A DNA stretch of 64,000 bases from an uncultured Clostridia bacterium (GTDB taxonomy: Bacteria > Bacillota > Clostridia > Christensenellales > Borkfalkiaceae): the NCBI GenBank assembly GCA_947626685.1, contig CANQTD010000006.1, positions 28,533 through 92,532 on the forward strand, read 5' to 3'. The stretch's first letter is position 1; every line of letters starts with the position of its first letter. The notes under the pieces were generated by a model. The model was given only the letters and a program-made list of their open reading frames with translations. It was not told the origin of the DNA and ran no database searches. Below are positions 55,601-64,000 of the stretch, in pieces. A program made the position numbers and the translations under genes.

Positions 55601-58600
55601 ATCCCGCAGTACGAGAAGGCATAGGTACCGACATTTTGGAGATCGGAGGAGTTGATCTCGAGATCGATGGATAGTTTGTTACAGTTCTGGAAGATATAAC
55701 CGACACCGTTCGTCCCGAGGGTCGTCAGGTGCGTGCATGCCTCGAGGTTAATCGAGGAAAGCTCGTAGCAGTTCGAGAAGGCGTACGACCCGATCGAGGT
55801 GAGCACACTGCCCGCTTGGAAGGTGACCGACTGGAGGCTGATGCAATTTTGGAAAGCATAGGAGCCGATCTCCTGCACGGTCGTACCGATGGTGACAGAA
55901 GTGATCTCCGTTTGATTCGCGAAAGCGTTCGCGCCGATCCTGACACCCGAAAGGATATCGATATGGCCGTTCACTGCCTGATACACGAACAAGACAGAGT
56001 CTCCTTCTGCATTGTAGAGGGCAGGGAAGCTCGGATCCTTGCTTTCGGAGAAGAATTTGCTACCCTCTGCTACCGTTATCGTCTGCAAGCTGCCGCAACC
56101 GGAGAACACACCGTCGATGTTTTGAATGGAAGTTGAGAGGTACACGGTCTTAAGCGATGCACAGCTGGTAAAGAGATTCGTGCCGAGCACCAGTTCTTCT
56201 CCCACAGATTCCGGGAACTTGATGCTCGTGAGCCCGGTTTTGGTGAAAGTCTTATCTGCAATGAGCGCAAGATCGCTCTTGCCGGCCTTGTCGCCGCTCT
56301 TGTATGTATCGAATGTGATAGATTTGAGAGCATAGTTGTTTGCGAACGACTGGCCCGTAGACTTATTGCCCGTGAAAGTTCCGGACGCGCCCCAAACCGT
56401 CTCGCTTCCGATATCCGCGACATTCGCGGGCAAGACAACGTTGTTGAGCAAGGGATCGTTAAAGAAGGCAGAGGCGCCGATCTTGAGTGCGGGCGAATCC
56501 TCCGTCGCCTCGGCAAACTTTACGGTGGTGAGCGTCTTCATGTAGGCAAACGCCTGATAACCGATGAAAGTAAGGTTCGTCGCCGCAGAGAGGTCTACCG
56601 TGGTGTAGTTGCGGTAACCGCTGTTGTCGTAGAACGCGCTGTAGCCGATGCTCTCAACATTTTTGGGGATCGTAAGCGTATCTTTGTGATTGGTAACATG
56701 CGTATAGGCGAACGCCTGATCCCCGATCGTAACAAGAGAGTCGGGCAGGTCGATCTCGGAAAGCGTCGCATTGTTGAAGGCGTTCCTTCCGATCTCCTTC
56801 GTGCCCTCGGGAATGGTAAACCCTGTGAGCTTCGTGCAAGACCCAAAGGCATAGGCGCCGATGGTGAGCTCGTTTTCCAACTCCCCGTCGAAAGTGATGG
56901 ACTTGACGGGCGAGTAATAGAAAGCGTAATCGCCGATGTGCTTCGTACGGGCAGGGAGCACGATGGAATCGAGCGGGAGAGCATAGCTCGTCACAGTGGA
57001 GTAGCTGGAGACATAAGTGAATACGCCATAGTAGGTGGAGCCCTCATAAGATTCCACATGTCCGTCACCGATGACAAGCGGTTCGGTGCCGCCCTCTTCA
57101 AAGTCGATGGCACCCAAATTATCGCAACGGTAGAACGCCTGCTCTTCGATGCTCGTCACCGTGTTGGGGATGGTGATGGAGGTAAGGCCCTTCCATTCGT
57201 AGAAAAGCTTTGCGCCAATCGTTTTGATGCCATTGGGAAGAACGATCTCTTTGACGCTCTCGTTGTATTGGCCGTAAGTTGTGTCGCTGTTGTACCCATA
57301 GAGGGCATACTGCTGGAATGTAAGTTCCGCGTCATTGAGCGTGCTGTCCTCCGGATTGTAGAGGGGCACAAGATTTTCAAAGATAATGCTCGCGGTATGA
57401 TAGATATTTCTGAACGCATAGGTGCGCACGATGCGGACAGTGCCGGGAACTTTGATCTCTTCGGGAGCACCGGGCGAAGTGAAGATAGCCTCATAAGCGA
57501 CGCGCTTCGGCTCACCCGCAGGATCCAACTTATACTCTTGGGTAACATAGAGCACGCCATCAATACCGGTAAAGTATTGGTTCTCTTCGTCGACCGTGAT
57601 CTCCGCAAGATTATCGCACATGTAGAAGAGATCGAAATAGTAGCCTCCGCCCATATAGGAGGAGTTTTCGATCTGGTCGATGGTCTTGAGGTTCTTGGGA
57701 AGGTGGATGCTCGTGAGCCCGTCGCAGTTGTAGAATACGGTGCTGCCGAGGCTCACAAGGCGATCGGGAAGCGTGATGGTGGAAAGCTTCGTACAGCCGT
57801 AGAAGGCGCGCGCTTTGATCGCGAGCGCGTCCCCCTCCCCTCCGTCTGCGGGTGCACGGAACGTGACGGTCAAAAGTCCGGTGCAGCCATTGAAGGCGTT
57901 CTCGCCGACTTCCAGGACAGACGCAGGAATGGAGATGCTCTGCAGTTTCGTTCTGCCCGCAAAGGCGGAAGGCGCGATCGCCTTTACGCCGTCGGGAATA
58001 GAGAAGTCGCCGCCCTTATCCACAGGGAAGAAGAGGATATTTGCGCCCTTGATATCGTAGACGACGTCCTCTTCCGACCGGACATAGGGGTTCTCCTCAT
58101 CGACGTCGATGGAAGCGAGCTTGCTGCCGAATACGCCCGAATAGCTGAATGCGGGGCAAGCGGGACCAATGTGCGCCGTCGTGACATAGGAGAGATTGGT
58201 GCTGCTGTCTGCCGCGAATGCGTAGTCGGCATACTCGACTGCGGTGCGGTCGGTGTTGACCCAGACTTCGAGGAGCTTGGTGTACTTACCGAAGGCAAAC
58301 TGCCCGAGTTTTACAAGGTTCGCGGGGAGACGGAGCTCGGTGACCAAAGTGTTGGTGCCGGAATCGCTGCCCGAAGTGGTCGTGTAGCCTGCGTAGAAGG
58401 CCTTCTCCTCAATCACGAGATCGGGATCCTCTTTGGTCCCCTTGAACGTGATGGATGTGAGGCTCGCCTTATTTGCGGAATCCACAATGTGCCCGAAAGC
58501 CTCTTTGCCGATGTGACGGACCTGCCCGGGGATGATGATCCCCGTGAGCTTGGGATGCTCATAGAAGGCGCGTTCGCCGATGGAGACGATTTGAGCGGGG

Positions 58601-61600
58601 ATGGTGTATTCGCCGAGGTTCTTGCCCTTCGGGACAAAGACGACCTCATATTCGGACGATACGCTGCCCTCTCCCTCGTAGTTCGTGCAGAGCAGGCCGT
58701 CGATCGCGACATATTTGCCGCCGACGTCCGCGGTGAACGCCTCGAGGTTGGTGAGTGCGGAGAACGTTTCCGCCGTGATGGAAGTCAGTCTCGTGGGGAT
58801 GTGGATCTTCGTGATCGCATCGCAGCTCTCGAAAGCGCCTTCGCGGATATCGAGCGCTGTGACGGTCTCGCTGCCGGGCGTGGAGAGGAACTCGATCTCT
58901 TGAAGAGACATACAGCCCTTGAATGCGCCCTGCTGGATCTCGCTCACGGTATGGCTGACGGAGAGCTTGGTGAGGCCGGTGACATTGACGAAAGCACCAA
59001 GCGGGATGCGGGTCACGCCGTCGGGAATGGTGTAGTCGCCGCTCCTGGCCGCGGGATAGAAGCGGAGCCACTTGTCACCGAGGTAGGTGTCGATCAGGAC
59101 GCCGTCGTCGGAGGAGTAGCGTTTCTCATTGGTGTTCCCCGTTACCTCATAGACCTCGATCGCGCGGAGCGACGTGCAACCGGCGAACGCATTGCCTTCC
59201 GAACCCAAAATGATGGTCTGGATCGTGTCGGGGATACGGAGGACTTCAAGCGAAGAGCTACCCGAGAAGTCGATGATACGGGTGACGGTCTTGCCACCGT
59301 ACTGGTCGGGGATCTTGGCTTCGGTCACGATGCCCTGCGTGATGCCGGGGCCCTTCGAGACGGAAACCCCGCCCTGAGCGTCATCATCGAACTTGAACAC
59401 TTCGACATAGGACGCATAGAGCTTGACATCGGCATCCTGCAGGAATCCGCTGGAGACGATCTGCCCCCTGAAATCGCTGAGTTGTATGCTGTGGTTGGCG
59501 TCGAGATACCAGCCCGCAAAGGCACGGGTCGGATCATTTGTCGTGGGGACGGGGAGATTTCCGCCGTCGACCGTCGTTCTCTCGCCGAAGCGGACCTTCA
59601 CGGAGTCGACGTCGAGATCTTCGCCGTATTGACCGACGTCGAAGGTGAGGGTGTGCTCGTTTGCCGTCCAACCGGCGTAGAGGGTGCGGGTCTGCCTGTC
59701 GCGGAAGGTCACATCGTCGTAGACCTTGCCCTCTCCGTCGGCGCCTCCGGGAGCGGTGTACCAATGTTCAAAGGTATAGCCGTGGAAGGTAGGCGCATCG
59801 GGATAAGGAATGGTGTCGTTATCTGCGACAAAGACGGAAGGAAGAGCAGAGGCCCCGTCCCTGTCCATCTCGAACTTGATCTCGTAGACCTCGACGGTGA
59901 GTTCCTTCGGCACGGAGAGCGTGCCGCCCTCAAGTCTGGAGCTGACGGTGAATGTATAATCCCCCGCATGGGTAAAGGTGACGTCGTAACTCGTCCCCTC
60001 CACCTCGATGGGATCGCCGCCGTCAATGGTGATGACATATTGGGTGACGCCGGTCACGGCATCCCAGCTGAGTTTGCCGTCCTCATAGCGGATATTGCCG
60101 AGCGTGGCGCGCAGGGTGACCGCATCGGAGTCGATGGAGGAATCATTGCCCTTGATTGCGCGAACGGTGACCTCAATGGCCTCTTTCGCGCCGTTGAACT
60201 CGATCCCCTCGAGCGAGAGGGTGGTCGTCGTGCTCGTGTAAGGCACTCCGTCGATGGTGACGATATACTTCTCGGCACCGCTCACGGCTTCCCACGTGAA
60301 GCTGCTGCCCGTGTAGGTGAGACCCTTTGGCGTAGCGATACGGGTCTTTTCATAGGTGCATGCCGTATCGGCAGGAGAACTCCAGCCGCGGGCGACAGGG
60401 CGCACCTTGATGGTGTAGTTGCCTTCTGCATAATACTTGAGGTCGAACGAAGTCGCCTCGCCGATGTTCCCGGCATAGACTTCTTCCTCGCCCTTGAGAA
60501 CGGTGACAAAGTAAGAGGTAGCCCCGGAAACCGCATCCCATGTCGCCGTTTCGGTCTCGCTGTTCACAGTGACCTTCGTTACGGCGGTGAGGGAACGGGT
60601 GACGGGGAAGGCTTCGGAAACGGACGTCACATAGCCGTCGGCCTCCGCCTTGACGACAAACTTGATGCCGTCTGCGGGCATGTCGCAATTCCCGAAGAAC
60701 CAACTGCGCGTATCCCCGAGATCGATGTCCTCATGCGTGTGCCCCTCCGTGCCGCAGGTCACGGTGAGGAGGTACTTGGTGGCGCCGGGCACTGCGTTGA
60801 AGAGGATCGTGGATTCTTCGACCTCAAAAACGGAGACGCGTGCGAGCGCCTTATTATTATAGTAACGGACGGTCGTCTTGCCGCCGATCGTCACTTCGAT
60901 CGTGTACTCGCCCTTCTCCGCACCGGCGAAGTTATAGGTGTAGTGTGCGGACGTGCTCGACATGCCGTCCACGGGCTTGGTGCCGTCCGGTGCGGTGATG
61001 GTAATCGTATAGCGATCGCCGAGAGCCACTCCGACATCGACGCCGGTCTCCTCTACGGACACGACGGGATTTCCGTCGTCCCAAACGGCGTAGAGCGTGA
61101 TATTTTCCGCGATGGGCTGCTCATTGTAGCGGTATGAGAGCTTATCGGCGGTGTAGAACTGGGAGACATACCAACCAACGAACTCCGAGCCGCTCTTCGT
61201 GGGCGTGGGAAGTTCGGGATTATAGAGCTTGCCGCCCTTCGTCGTCATGGGGTCTACGGCAGATGCGCCTTCCCCTGCATCGAACTTGACGGTAAATTCG
61301 GGATCGATGGGCGCCACAAAACGGGCATACAACTTCATATCCCCCGTCACGGGACGGCTGAACTCATAGAGATTGCGGAATGCCTCATCGGTGTACCAAC
61401 CGATGAACGCCTCGCCGTCTTTGATGGGATCCGACGGCTTTGCGACGGTCTTGCCGTTCAAAACCCGGGCGTCGTCAACGGTGGTGCCGCCCTTCGTGTC
61501 GAACTGAACGGTATAGTTGACCTTCAAACGGAAGTTATACGCGACCTCTTTATATGTAAGATTGAGGACGTTATCGGAAATCGTAGCGACGATCTCACCG

Positions 61601-61869
61601 CCCTTCTTGCCGAGCTTGAGGGTGAGCGTGTCGTCTTCCCGTACATATTTGCCCTCCCCTTCTTCACCCGCAATGGAAAGCGTAAAGAAGTCATCGGAAT
61701 ACAAAGTGATCAGATCCTCGGATCCGTTCGCGTCGTAGTAGTATTCCTCGATCACTTCATGCTCTTCGGGCTTAAATTCTTCCCCTCCTCGGTTGCACGC
61801 ACTGCCGATCAACAATACGCCAAGCAATGAGAGCAAGAGACTGAATACCGTCAAAAGCTTGCGTTTCAT
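52690..61869 (-). CDS. Giant 3059-residue BspA-like LRR lipoprotein
   Basis: A lipoprotein signal (lipobox GSAC, C25) is followed by four kinds of module. InlB/Listeria-Bacteroides repeats lie at about residues 120-275 (GEAFIGWYTDEAF...LYARF). Fibronectin-III-like repeats span about 280-670 (TWDAVSGATSYFVTV, FTWEAVSGAEKYIVTI, LSWDAVTGVTQYVITI). One more InlB-type block (GYTFEHWYT) covers about 675-830. From about 870 to 3050 there is an unbroken run of BspA-type LRR_5 repeats, on the order of 80-90 units of 22-30 residues (L..I.LP..V..IG..AF..C). No C-terminal anchor, so attachment is by lipid. Start follows AAGGAG. First gene of the operon, under a consensus promoter. Likely a very long surface adhesin; at 9.2 kb it is the largest gene here. 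Confidence 0.93.
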   Translation of the reverse strand: MKRKLLTVFSLLLSLLGVLLIGSACNRGGEEFKPEEHEVIEEYYYDANGSEDLITLYSDDFFTLSIAGEEGEGKYVREDDTLTLKLGKKGGEIVATISDNVLNLTYKEVAYNFRLKVNYTVQFDTKGGTTVDDARVLNGKTVAKPSDPIKDGEAFIGWYTDEAFRNLYEFSRPVTGDMKLYARFVAPIDPEFTVKFDAGEGASAVDPMTTKGGKLYNPELPTPTKSGSEFVGWYVSQFYTADKLSYRYNEQPIAENITLYAVWDDGNPVVSVEETGVDVGVALGDRYTITITAPDGTKPVDGMSSTSAHYTYNFAGAEKGEYTIEVTIGGKTTVRYYNNKALARVSVFEVEESTILFNAVPGATKYLLTVTCGTEGHTHEDIDLGDTRSWFFGNCDMPADGIKFVVKAEADGYVTSVSEAFPVTRSLTAVTKVTVNSETETATWDAVSGATSYFVTVLKGEEEVYAGNIGEATSFDLKYYAEGNYTIKVRPVARGWSSPADTACTYEKTRIATPKGLTYTGSSFTWEAVSGAEKYIVTIDGVPYTSTTTTLSLEGIEFNGAKEAIEVTVRAIKGNDSSIDSDAVTLRATLGNIRYEDGKLSWDAVTGVTQYVITIDGGDPIEVEGTSYDVTFTHAGDYTFTVSSRLEGGTLSVPKELTVEVYEIKFEMDRDGASALPSVFVADNDTIPYPDAPTFHGYTFEHWYTAPGGADGEGKVYDDVTFRDRQTRTLYAGWTANEHTLTFDVGQYGEDLDVDSVKVRFGERTTVDGGNLPVPTTNDPTRAFAGWYLDANHSIQLSDFRGQIVSSGFLQDADVKLYASYVEVFKFDDDAQGGVSVSKGPGITQGIVTEAKIPDQYGGKTVTRIIDFSGSSSLEVLRIPDTIQTIILGSEGNAFAGCTSLRAIEVYEVTGNTNEKRYSSDDGVLIDTYLGDKWLRFYPAARSGDYTIPDGVTRIPLGAFVNVTGLTKLSVSHTVSEIQQGAFKGCMSLQEIEFLSTPGSETVTALDIREGAFESCDAITKIHIPTRLTSITAETFSALTNLEAFTADVGGKYVAIDGLLCTNYEGEGSVSSEYEVVFVPKGKNLGEYTIPAQIVSIGERAFYEHPKLTGIIIPGQVRHIGKEAFGHIVDSANKASLTSITFKGTKEDPDLVIEEKAFYAGYTTTSGSDSGTNTLVTELRLPANLVKLGQFAFGKYTKLLEVWVNTDRTAVEYADYAFAADSSTNLSYVTTAHIGPACPAFSYSGVFGSKLASIDVDEENPYVRSEEDVVYDIKGANILFFPVDKGGDFSIPDGVKAIAPSAFAGRTKLQSISIPASVLEVGENAFNGCTGLLTVTFRAPADGGEGDALAIKARAFYGCTKLSTITLPDRLVSLGSTVFYNCDGLTSIHLPKNLKTIDQIENSSYMGGGYYFDLFYMCDNLAEITVDEENQYFTGIDGVLYVTQEYKLDPAGEPKRVAYEAIFTSPGAPEEIKVPGTVRIVRTYAFRNIYHTASIIFENLVPLYNPEDSTLNDAELTFQQYALYGYNSDTTYGQYNESVKEIVLPNGIKTIGAKLFYEWKGLTSITIPNTVTSIEEQAFYRCDNLGAIDFEEGGTEPLVIGDGHVESYEGSTYYGVFTYVSSYSTVTSYALPLDSIVLPARTKHIGDYAFYYSPVKSITFDGELENELTIGAYAFGSCTKLTGFTIPEGTKEIGRNAFNNATLSEIDLPDSLVTIGDQAFAYTHVTNHKDTLTIPKNVESIGYSAFYDNSGYRNYTTVDLSAATNLTFIGYQAFAYMKTLTTVKFAEATEDSPALKIGASAFFNDPLLNNVVLPANVADIGSETVWGASGTFTGNKSTGQSFANNYALKSITFDTYKSGDKAGKSDLALIADKTFTKTGLTSIKFPESVGEELVLGTNLFTSCASLKTVYLSTSIQNIDGVFSGCGSLQTITVAEGSKFFSESKDPSFPALYNAEGDSVLFVYQAVNGHIDILSGVRIGANAFANQTEITSVTIGTTVQEIGSYAFQNCISLQSVTFQAGSVLTSIGSYAFSNCYELSSINLEACTHLTTLGTNGVGYIFQNCNKLSIDLEINSSDLQNVGTYAFSYCGITGVDLSKCTSLTDLGNYAFGQNDALTSIKFPSSLVFLGQNTFRGSDNITEIDLSNTQVKHLSATRNAVQTAYTGLFIFDCENLETVKLPEGFQSIGLNSFNGATNLKAIYIGKGEANDLSSLSSFQCGALEKCGIPNVKISGSITYSTKGSSTSSYYGTFEGCTNLKSVEFVGGANLKEIPRSMFKGCTSLDTVNFADLTNLATIGQDAFRGCGFTSVDLSKCKGGSTFMSATYTFAECANLTDVTLPDNVTKVGNYAFMGTGFTTLDLGKFSQFTSWGNYMFQNCLGLTQVTIPASVTLTATAGTYLFDGCESLSTVNIDKDYKGALPNYMFRGCTQLSTVNFNGAKVSKFGTYVFKGCTSLRDIDLSSATAAALGNYMFDGCESLTNVTLPEAINHLGTYTFRNCIGLRTIDLSNTKIDRFSTTATGNVTASLAVHTFEGCTNLEKVILPEGGITQIGGQVFLNCTSLTTIENLDLSELTHIGKEAFRNCAYITGTVTLGENLQILGDYAFVECPGVTSFTGADNGKTFKTQNGMIVKVEDGSIVAIPANMSVEGDTLKITGSTLAAYVLQDFHTEGVTKLDLSGLTAESLPDYALTGTSFEEITLPDTITTLGTYMFANSEKLKTVHLPKGLTSLGSYAFQNCVNLTDVNIPEGLTALPGYCFDGCTSFTGFKFPETITETGTYAFRNTGLTEIIIPETVTALGNYTFSGILTLKSATFQGNPSVGTYLFSGCTELANIDLGPCTAISTREFEGTAITDFTFNENLTTIGQYPFTGSKLKSVIIDSPQDAFTYPLSTTMSATLYLFQDCAELADVTINSEFTKLNSYWFKNCVSLETITIPETVTEIGAQCFQGCTKLREINLPENLTTIGNNVFTDCTSLTGYFVLSDNIVSLGTNVFSGCTGLDGIELSTSVGSLSSTSFGGMSAEQTIRFRNSRFEVVASCGVAWISSTADLHVEYNYDPNKG

Positions 61870-61898
61870 GGATACTTCTCCTTATTGCATTTTTATGT

Positions 61899-61928
61899 AT
61901 TATACCACCCACGTCTTTTTTGTGTCAA
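61899..61928 (-). promoter_or_regulatory. Promoter of the giant lipoprotein/MoxR operon
   Basis: Minus strand: TTGACA (61928-61923), 18 bases, TATAAT (61904-61899), 30 bases upstream of the start codon. Confidence 0.75.
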
Positions 61929-61929
61929 G

Positions 61930-62394
61930 CAAATTGACTTCACGGTAATATAATATTTTTATATGGAAGATTTCGGCAACTATAAACTCTGCTTATGACA
62001 TGCGGCAAAACAGGAAAATATCGAGCATTTTTTGAAAAAATTTATCATGTGGGTGGAAAATGTGCCGTTTGGCTGACTGATACTTAATCGGATTTATCGT
62101 TTTCCGCCCAAATTCTCGGACGATTAAAAAATGTAAATCCTTCGAAGAAAAAATGAATATTTCCCAAGAATATTCCGAGTTTATTCGGATGCTTCCCTCG
62201 CAGAGCGTTCTGCCGCCCCAAAATTTCTGGTATGAATCAAAAGCGGGAACTTTATACCAATTTTGGAAAGACTGAAATCCCATATATTGTGGTTTGATAA
62301 GAAAAAAACGCAATATCTTGCGGAAATCAGAGGGCTCCCCAAAAAGATTGTGAAGCAAGATTTTTTGGGGAAAGGAGCCGCAGGCGATAAAGCA
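61930..62394. other. AT-rich intergenic stretch without a supported gene
   Basis: Lies between the giant lipoprotein promoter and the recombinase gene end. Open frames on both strands are short and lack ribosome sites. If the recombinase belongs to an integrated element, one attachment site should lie in or near this stretch, but the other end is outside the window so no core can be named. Confidence 0.4.
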
Positions 62395-62419
62395 AAGAGG
62401 TTGCTCAAAGCAACCTCTT
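62395..62419 (-). terminator. Hairpin overlapping the recombinase stop codon
   Basis: AAGAGGTTGCT-TTG-AGCAACCTCTT on the minus strand, covering the last codons and stop, followed by TGCTTT. Confidence 0.6.
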
Positions 62420-63934
62420 GCAAAGTTCGCCTTGCGGCGACGTTGGTACACCATTTGATAACAAATCCGAACGCTCGATTTCCTCTAATGAGATGCGAAT
62501 TGTTCCGTCCTTGTAGTTGCAGGTGATGAGAGCATAATCATCGTAGAGGTAAATTGCGTTCACAAACGTATCTATCAGCCGCTGCCTGCCTTCTTGGGTA
62601 TTCAGATCGAGCGTTCGGAACCTTGTTATCCCGTACAAAATCTGCTCTTTCGTAAGGAAGGGCTTTTTTATTTGCTCTTGAATAAGTTCGAGTTCCAAAG
62701 TCTTTTTCTGTTCTTCCAAGTCGGAAAGACGCTTTTTCGTCGATTCGAGAATGATACCTTGCTGTATGGCGTTGAGCATATTCTCAATGCCGTTTTCTAC
62801 CTTTTCAAGCTGTTCTTTCAGTTGTGGAATAGCCGTATCTTCCGAAAGTTGGAGCGCATAGAGCCTCTCCGAAAGTTCGTCCATAAGAGCGTCGTCCATA
62901 ATTTTTTCCATTACGGCTTTTATGACTTCGTTTTCTATGTACTCTTTCTTGACGGTCTTTTTGTCGCAGTTGTGCTTCCGCTTTTGGTTGGCGCACTTGT
63001 AGTAACGGTGCGTTTTTGCCGTATGGCTCGTGCCGCACTCTCCGACCATCATCCCGCCGCACTTTCCGCAAAAGAGGTGTGTCGTGAGCAAATAGTCATC
63101 TTCCGCTTTGTGCTTGGCGGGCGCTTTCCTGTTCATCTCCAAACGCCGCTGAACCTTATCGAAGATTTCTTGATCCACAATGGCGGGAACGCCGTTCGGG
63201 ATAACAATATCTCTGAATTTATATTCCCCGATATACTTTCGGTTGGAAAGGATACGGCGAACCGTGTTATAGGAGAGCGGTCGCTCGTACTCTTTCACTT
63301 CCCGCCGCGACTTTTTGAGTTTATAGGAAATTCTCGCGCCTCGGGCGTTGAGGTCGGTATAAATGCTCTTTATCATCTCGCCGTCTGCAAACCGCTGGAA
63401 CATTTCACGAACAAAGGGCGCTTTCTTTTCGTCTATCTGCAAATGCTGTGTTTCGTCCACATAATAGCCGAAAGGCGTTCCCGCGCCGTTATTCATACAT
63501 TTCAAGGCGTTCTCCGTCATTCCACGCAAGACTTTTTCGGACAAATCGACGGAGAAGTATTCTGCATAGCCTTCCAAAACCGATTCGAGCAAGATGCCCT
63601 CGGAGCCTTCCGCTATCGTTTCCCTTGCCGATACGACTTTTACACGGTTCTTTTTCAGAATTGTTTTGTAGTGTGCGCTGTCATAGCGGTTACGAGCAAA
63701 ACGGTCTAATTTCCAGACAATTACAAGGTCAAACACTTGCTTGTAACTGTCTTTTATCATCTTTTGGAAGTTCGGACGATTATCCGTCTTGGCGGAAAGG
63801 GCGCGGTCTATATAGGTGTTTACGACCGTGAGTCCGCAACGGTTGGCATACTCCATACACTCACGGAGCTGTCCCTCGATGCTTTCCTCTCTTTGGTTGT
63901 CGCTCGAATAGCGGGCGTAAATTACGGCTTTCAT
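62405..63934 (-). CDS. Large serine recombinase
   Basis: A 509-residue site-specific recombinase. The catalytic domain (about residues 1-145) begins YARYSSDNQ with nucleophile S10 and has the LDRFARNR motif. It is followed by a recombinase domain (PFGYYVDET...LSYNTVRRILSNRKYIGEYKF), a zinc ribbon (HLFCGKCGGMM ... CANQKRKHNC), and a long coiled coil (about 370-450) ending in a beta region. This is the layout of integrases that mobilise prophages and integrative elements in Clostridia. Its ATG overlaps the stop of an upstream gene, so the element continues to the right of the window. Confidence 0.95.
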   Translation of the reverse strand: MKAVIYARYSSDNQREESIEGQLRECMEYANRCGLTVVNTYIDRALSAKTDNRPNFQKMIKDSYKQVFDLVIVWKLDRFARNRYDSAHYKTILKKNRVKVVSARETIAEGSEGILLESVLEGYAEYFSVDLSEKVLRGMTENALKCMNNGAGTPFGYYVDETQHLQIDEKKAPFVREMFQRFADGEMIKSIYTDLNARGARISYKLKKSRREVKEYERPLSYNTVRRILSNRKYIGEYKFRDIVIPNGVPAIVDQEIFDKVQRRLEMNRKAPAKHKAEDDYLLTTHLFCGKCGGMMVGECGTSHTAKTHRYYKCANQKRKHNCDKKTVKKEYIENEVIKAVMEKIMDDALMDELSERLYALQLSEDTAIPQLKEQLEKVENGIENMLNAIQQGIILESTKKRLSDLEEQKKTLELELIQEQIKKPFLTKEQILYGITRFRTLDLNTQEGRQRLIDTFVNAIYLYDDYALITCNYKDGTIRISLEEIERSDLLSNGVPTSPQGELCKRLL

Positions 63935-64000
63935 TTTTGTTCCTCCATAAGGCGCACAAGGGCTTCCTTTAACTTGGCATTAGCGGGAGAGTTCGGATCG
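63931..64000 (-). CDS. C-terminal end of a gene upstream of the recombinase, cut by window edge
   Basis: The last 22 codons read DPNSPANAKLKEALVRLMEEQK and stop, with the TGA overlapping the recombinase ATG (ATGA). The overlap implies one transcript. It could be a small accessory protein or a second recombinase of the same element; too little is visible to decide. Confidence 0.6.
   Translation of the reverse strand, partial: DPNSPANAKLKEALVRLMEEQK

Noticed and set aside
56686..61137. A 1483-codon open frame on the plus strand, antisense to the giant LRR gene
   Set aside because: It exists because the LRR repeats have a regular codon pattern and no stops on the other strand. It has no ribosome site, no family motifs and no matching promoter.
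61993..62526. Overlapping frames on both strands beside the recombinase end
   Set aside because: No ribosome sites, they overlap the recombinase terminus and terminator, and show no protein-like conservation.

Overview
The window looks like chromosomal DNA of a moderately high-GC, spore-lineage member of the Clostridia (Bacillota). The evidence is a Spo0A-type regulator, a SipW/TasA-type module, an ECF vitamin transporter next to a type III pantothenate kinase, two small FeoA proteins ahead of FeoB, and very large BspA-like leucine-rich-repeat lipoproteins typical of gut or oral Clostridia. An uncultured Christensenellales-type gut bacterium is a reasonable guess, but this is inference. Promoter, hairpin and operator positions were read by eye and may be off by one or two bases.

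Layout. 1-1350 (minus): coaX (cut by the window edge) with an ECF S component. 1.6-10.7 kb: accessory DNA with small lipoproteins, a divergent LysR / acetyltransferase-hydrolase-flavodoxin cluster, a one-ORF fusion of a SipW-like signal peptidase to a TasA-like substrate, an XRE regulator facing a lipoprotein across an inverted-repeat operator, and many GC-rich intergenic repeats. Two genes here (1994-2761 and 7119-7733) share a structured leader that ends in an intrinsic terminator. 11-14 kb: tRNA-Ala(GGC) with a duplicated 3' end, then an ABC transporter. 14.1-17.4 kb (minus): ferrous-iron operon feoA-feoA-feoB plus a Cys-rich membrane protein. 17.8-25.8 kb (minus): housekeeping operon ftsK-rimO-pgsA-cinA-recA-AlkD-like. 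26-26.8 kb: spo0A with a receiver that lacks its phospho-acceptor aspartate. 27-33.7 kb: an ABC-F protein, an iron alcohol dehydrogenase with an aldehyde dehydrogenase, a DUF368 lipid carrier translocase and NADP-type gdhA. 33.7-36.5 kb: an AT-rich polymorphic-toxin tip (Hint plus GIY-YIG-like nuclease), its presumed DUF4259-like immunity gene and decayed remnants.

36.7-61.9 kb (minus) is the most striking region: one apparent operon of about 25 kb with eight genes. A 3059-residue BspA-like lipoprotein comes first, then a membrane protein, MoxR ATPase, DUF58 protein, BatA-like VWA protein, a second membrane VWA protein, a 928-residue BspA-like lipoprotein and a 1676-residue InlB-repeat lipoprotein. 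The arrangement suggests that the MoxR/VWA machine serves these giant surface lipoproteins. 62.4-64 kb: a large serine recombinase and the end of an upstream gene, probably one edge of an integrated mobile element that continues past the window.
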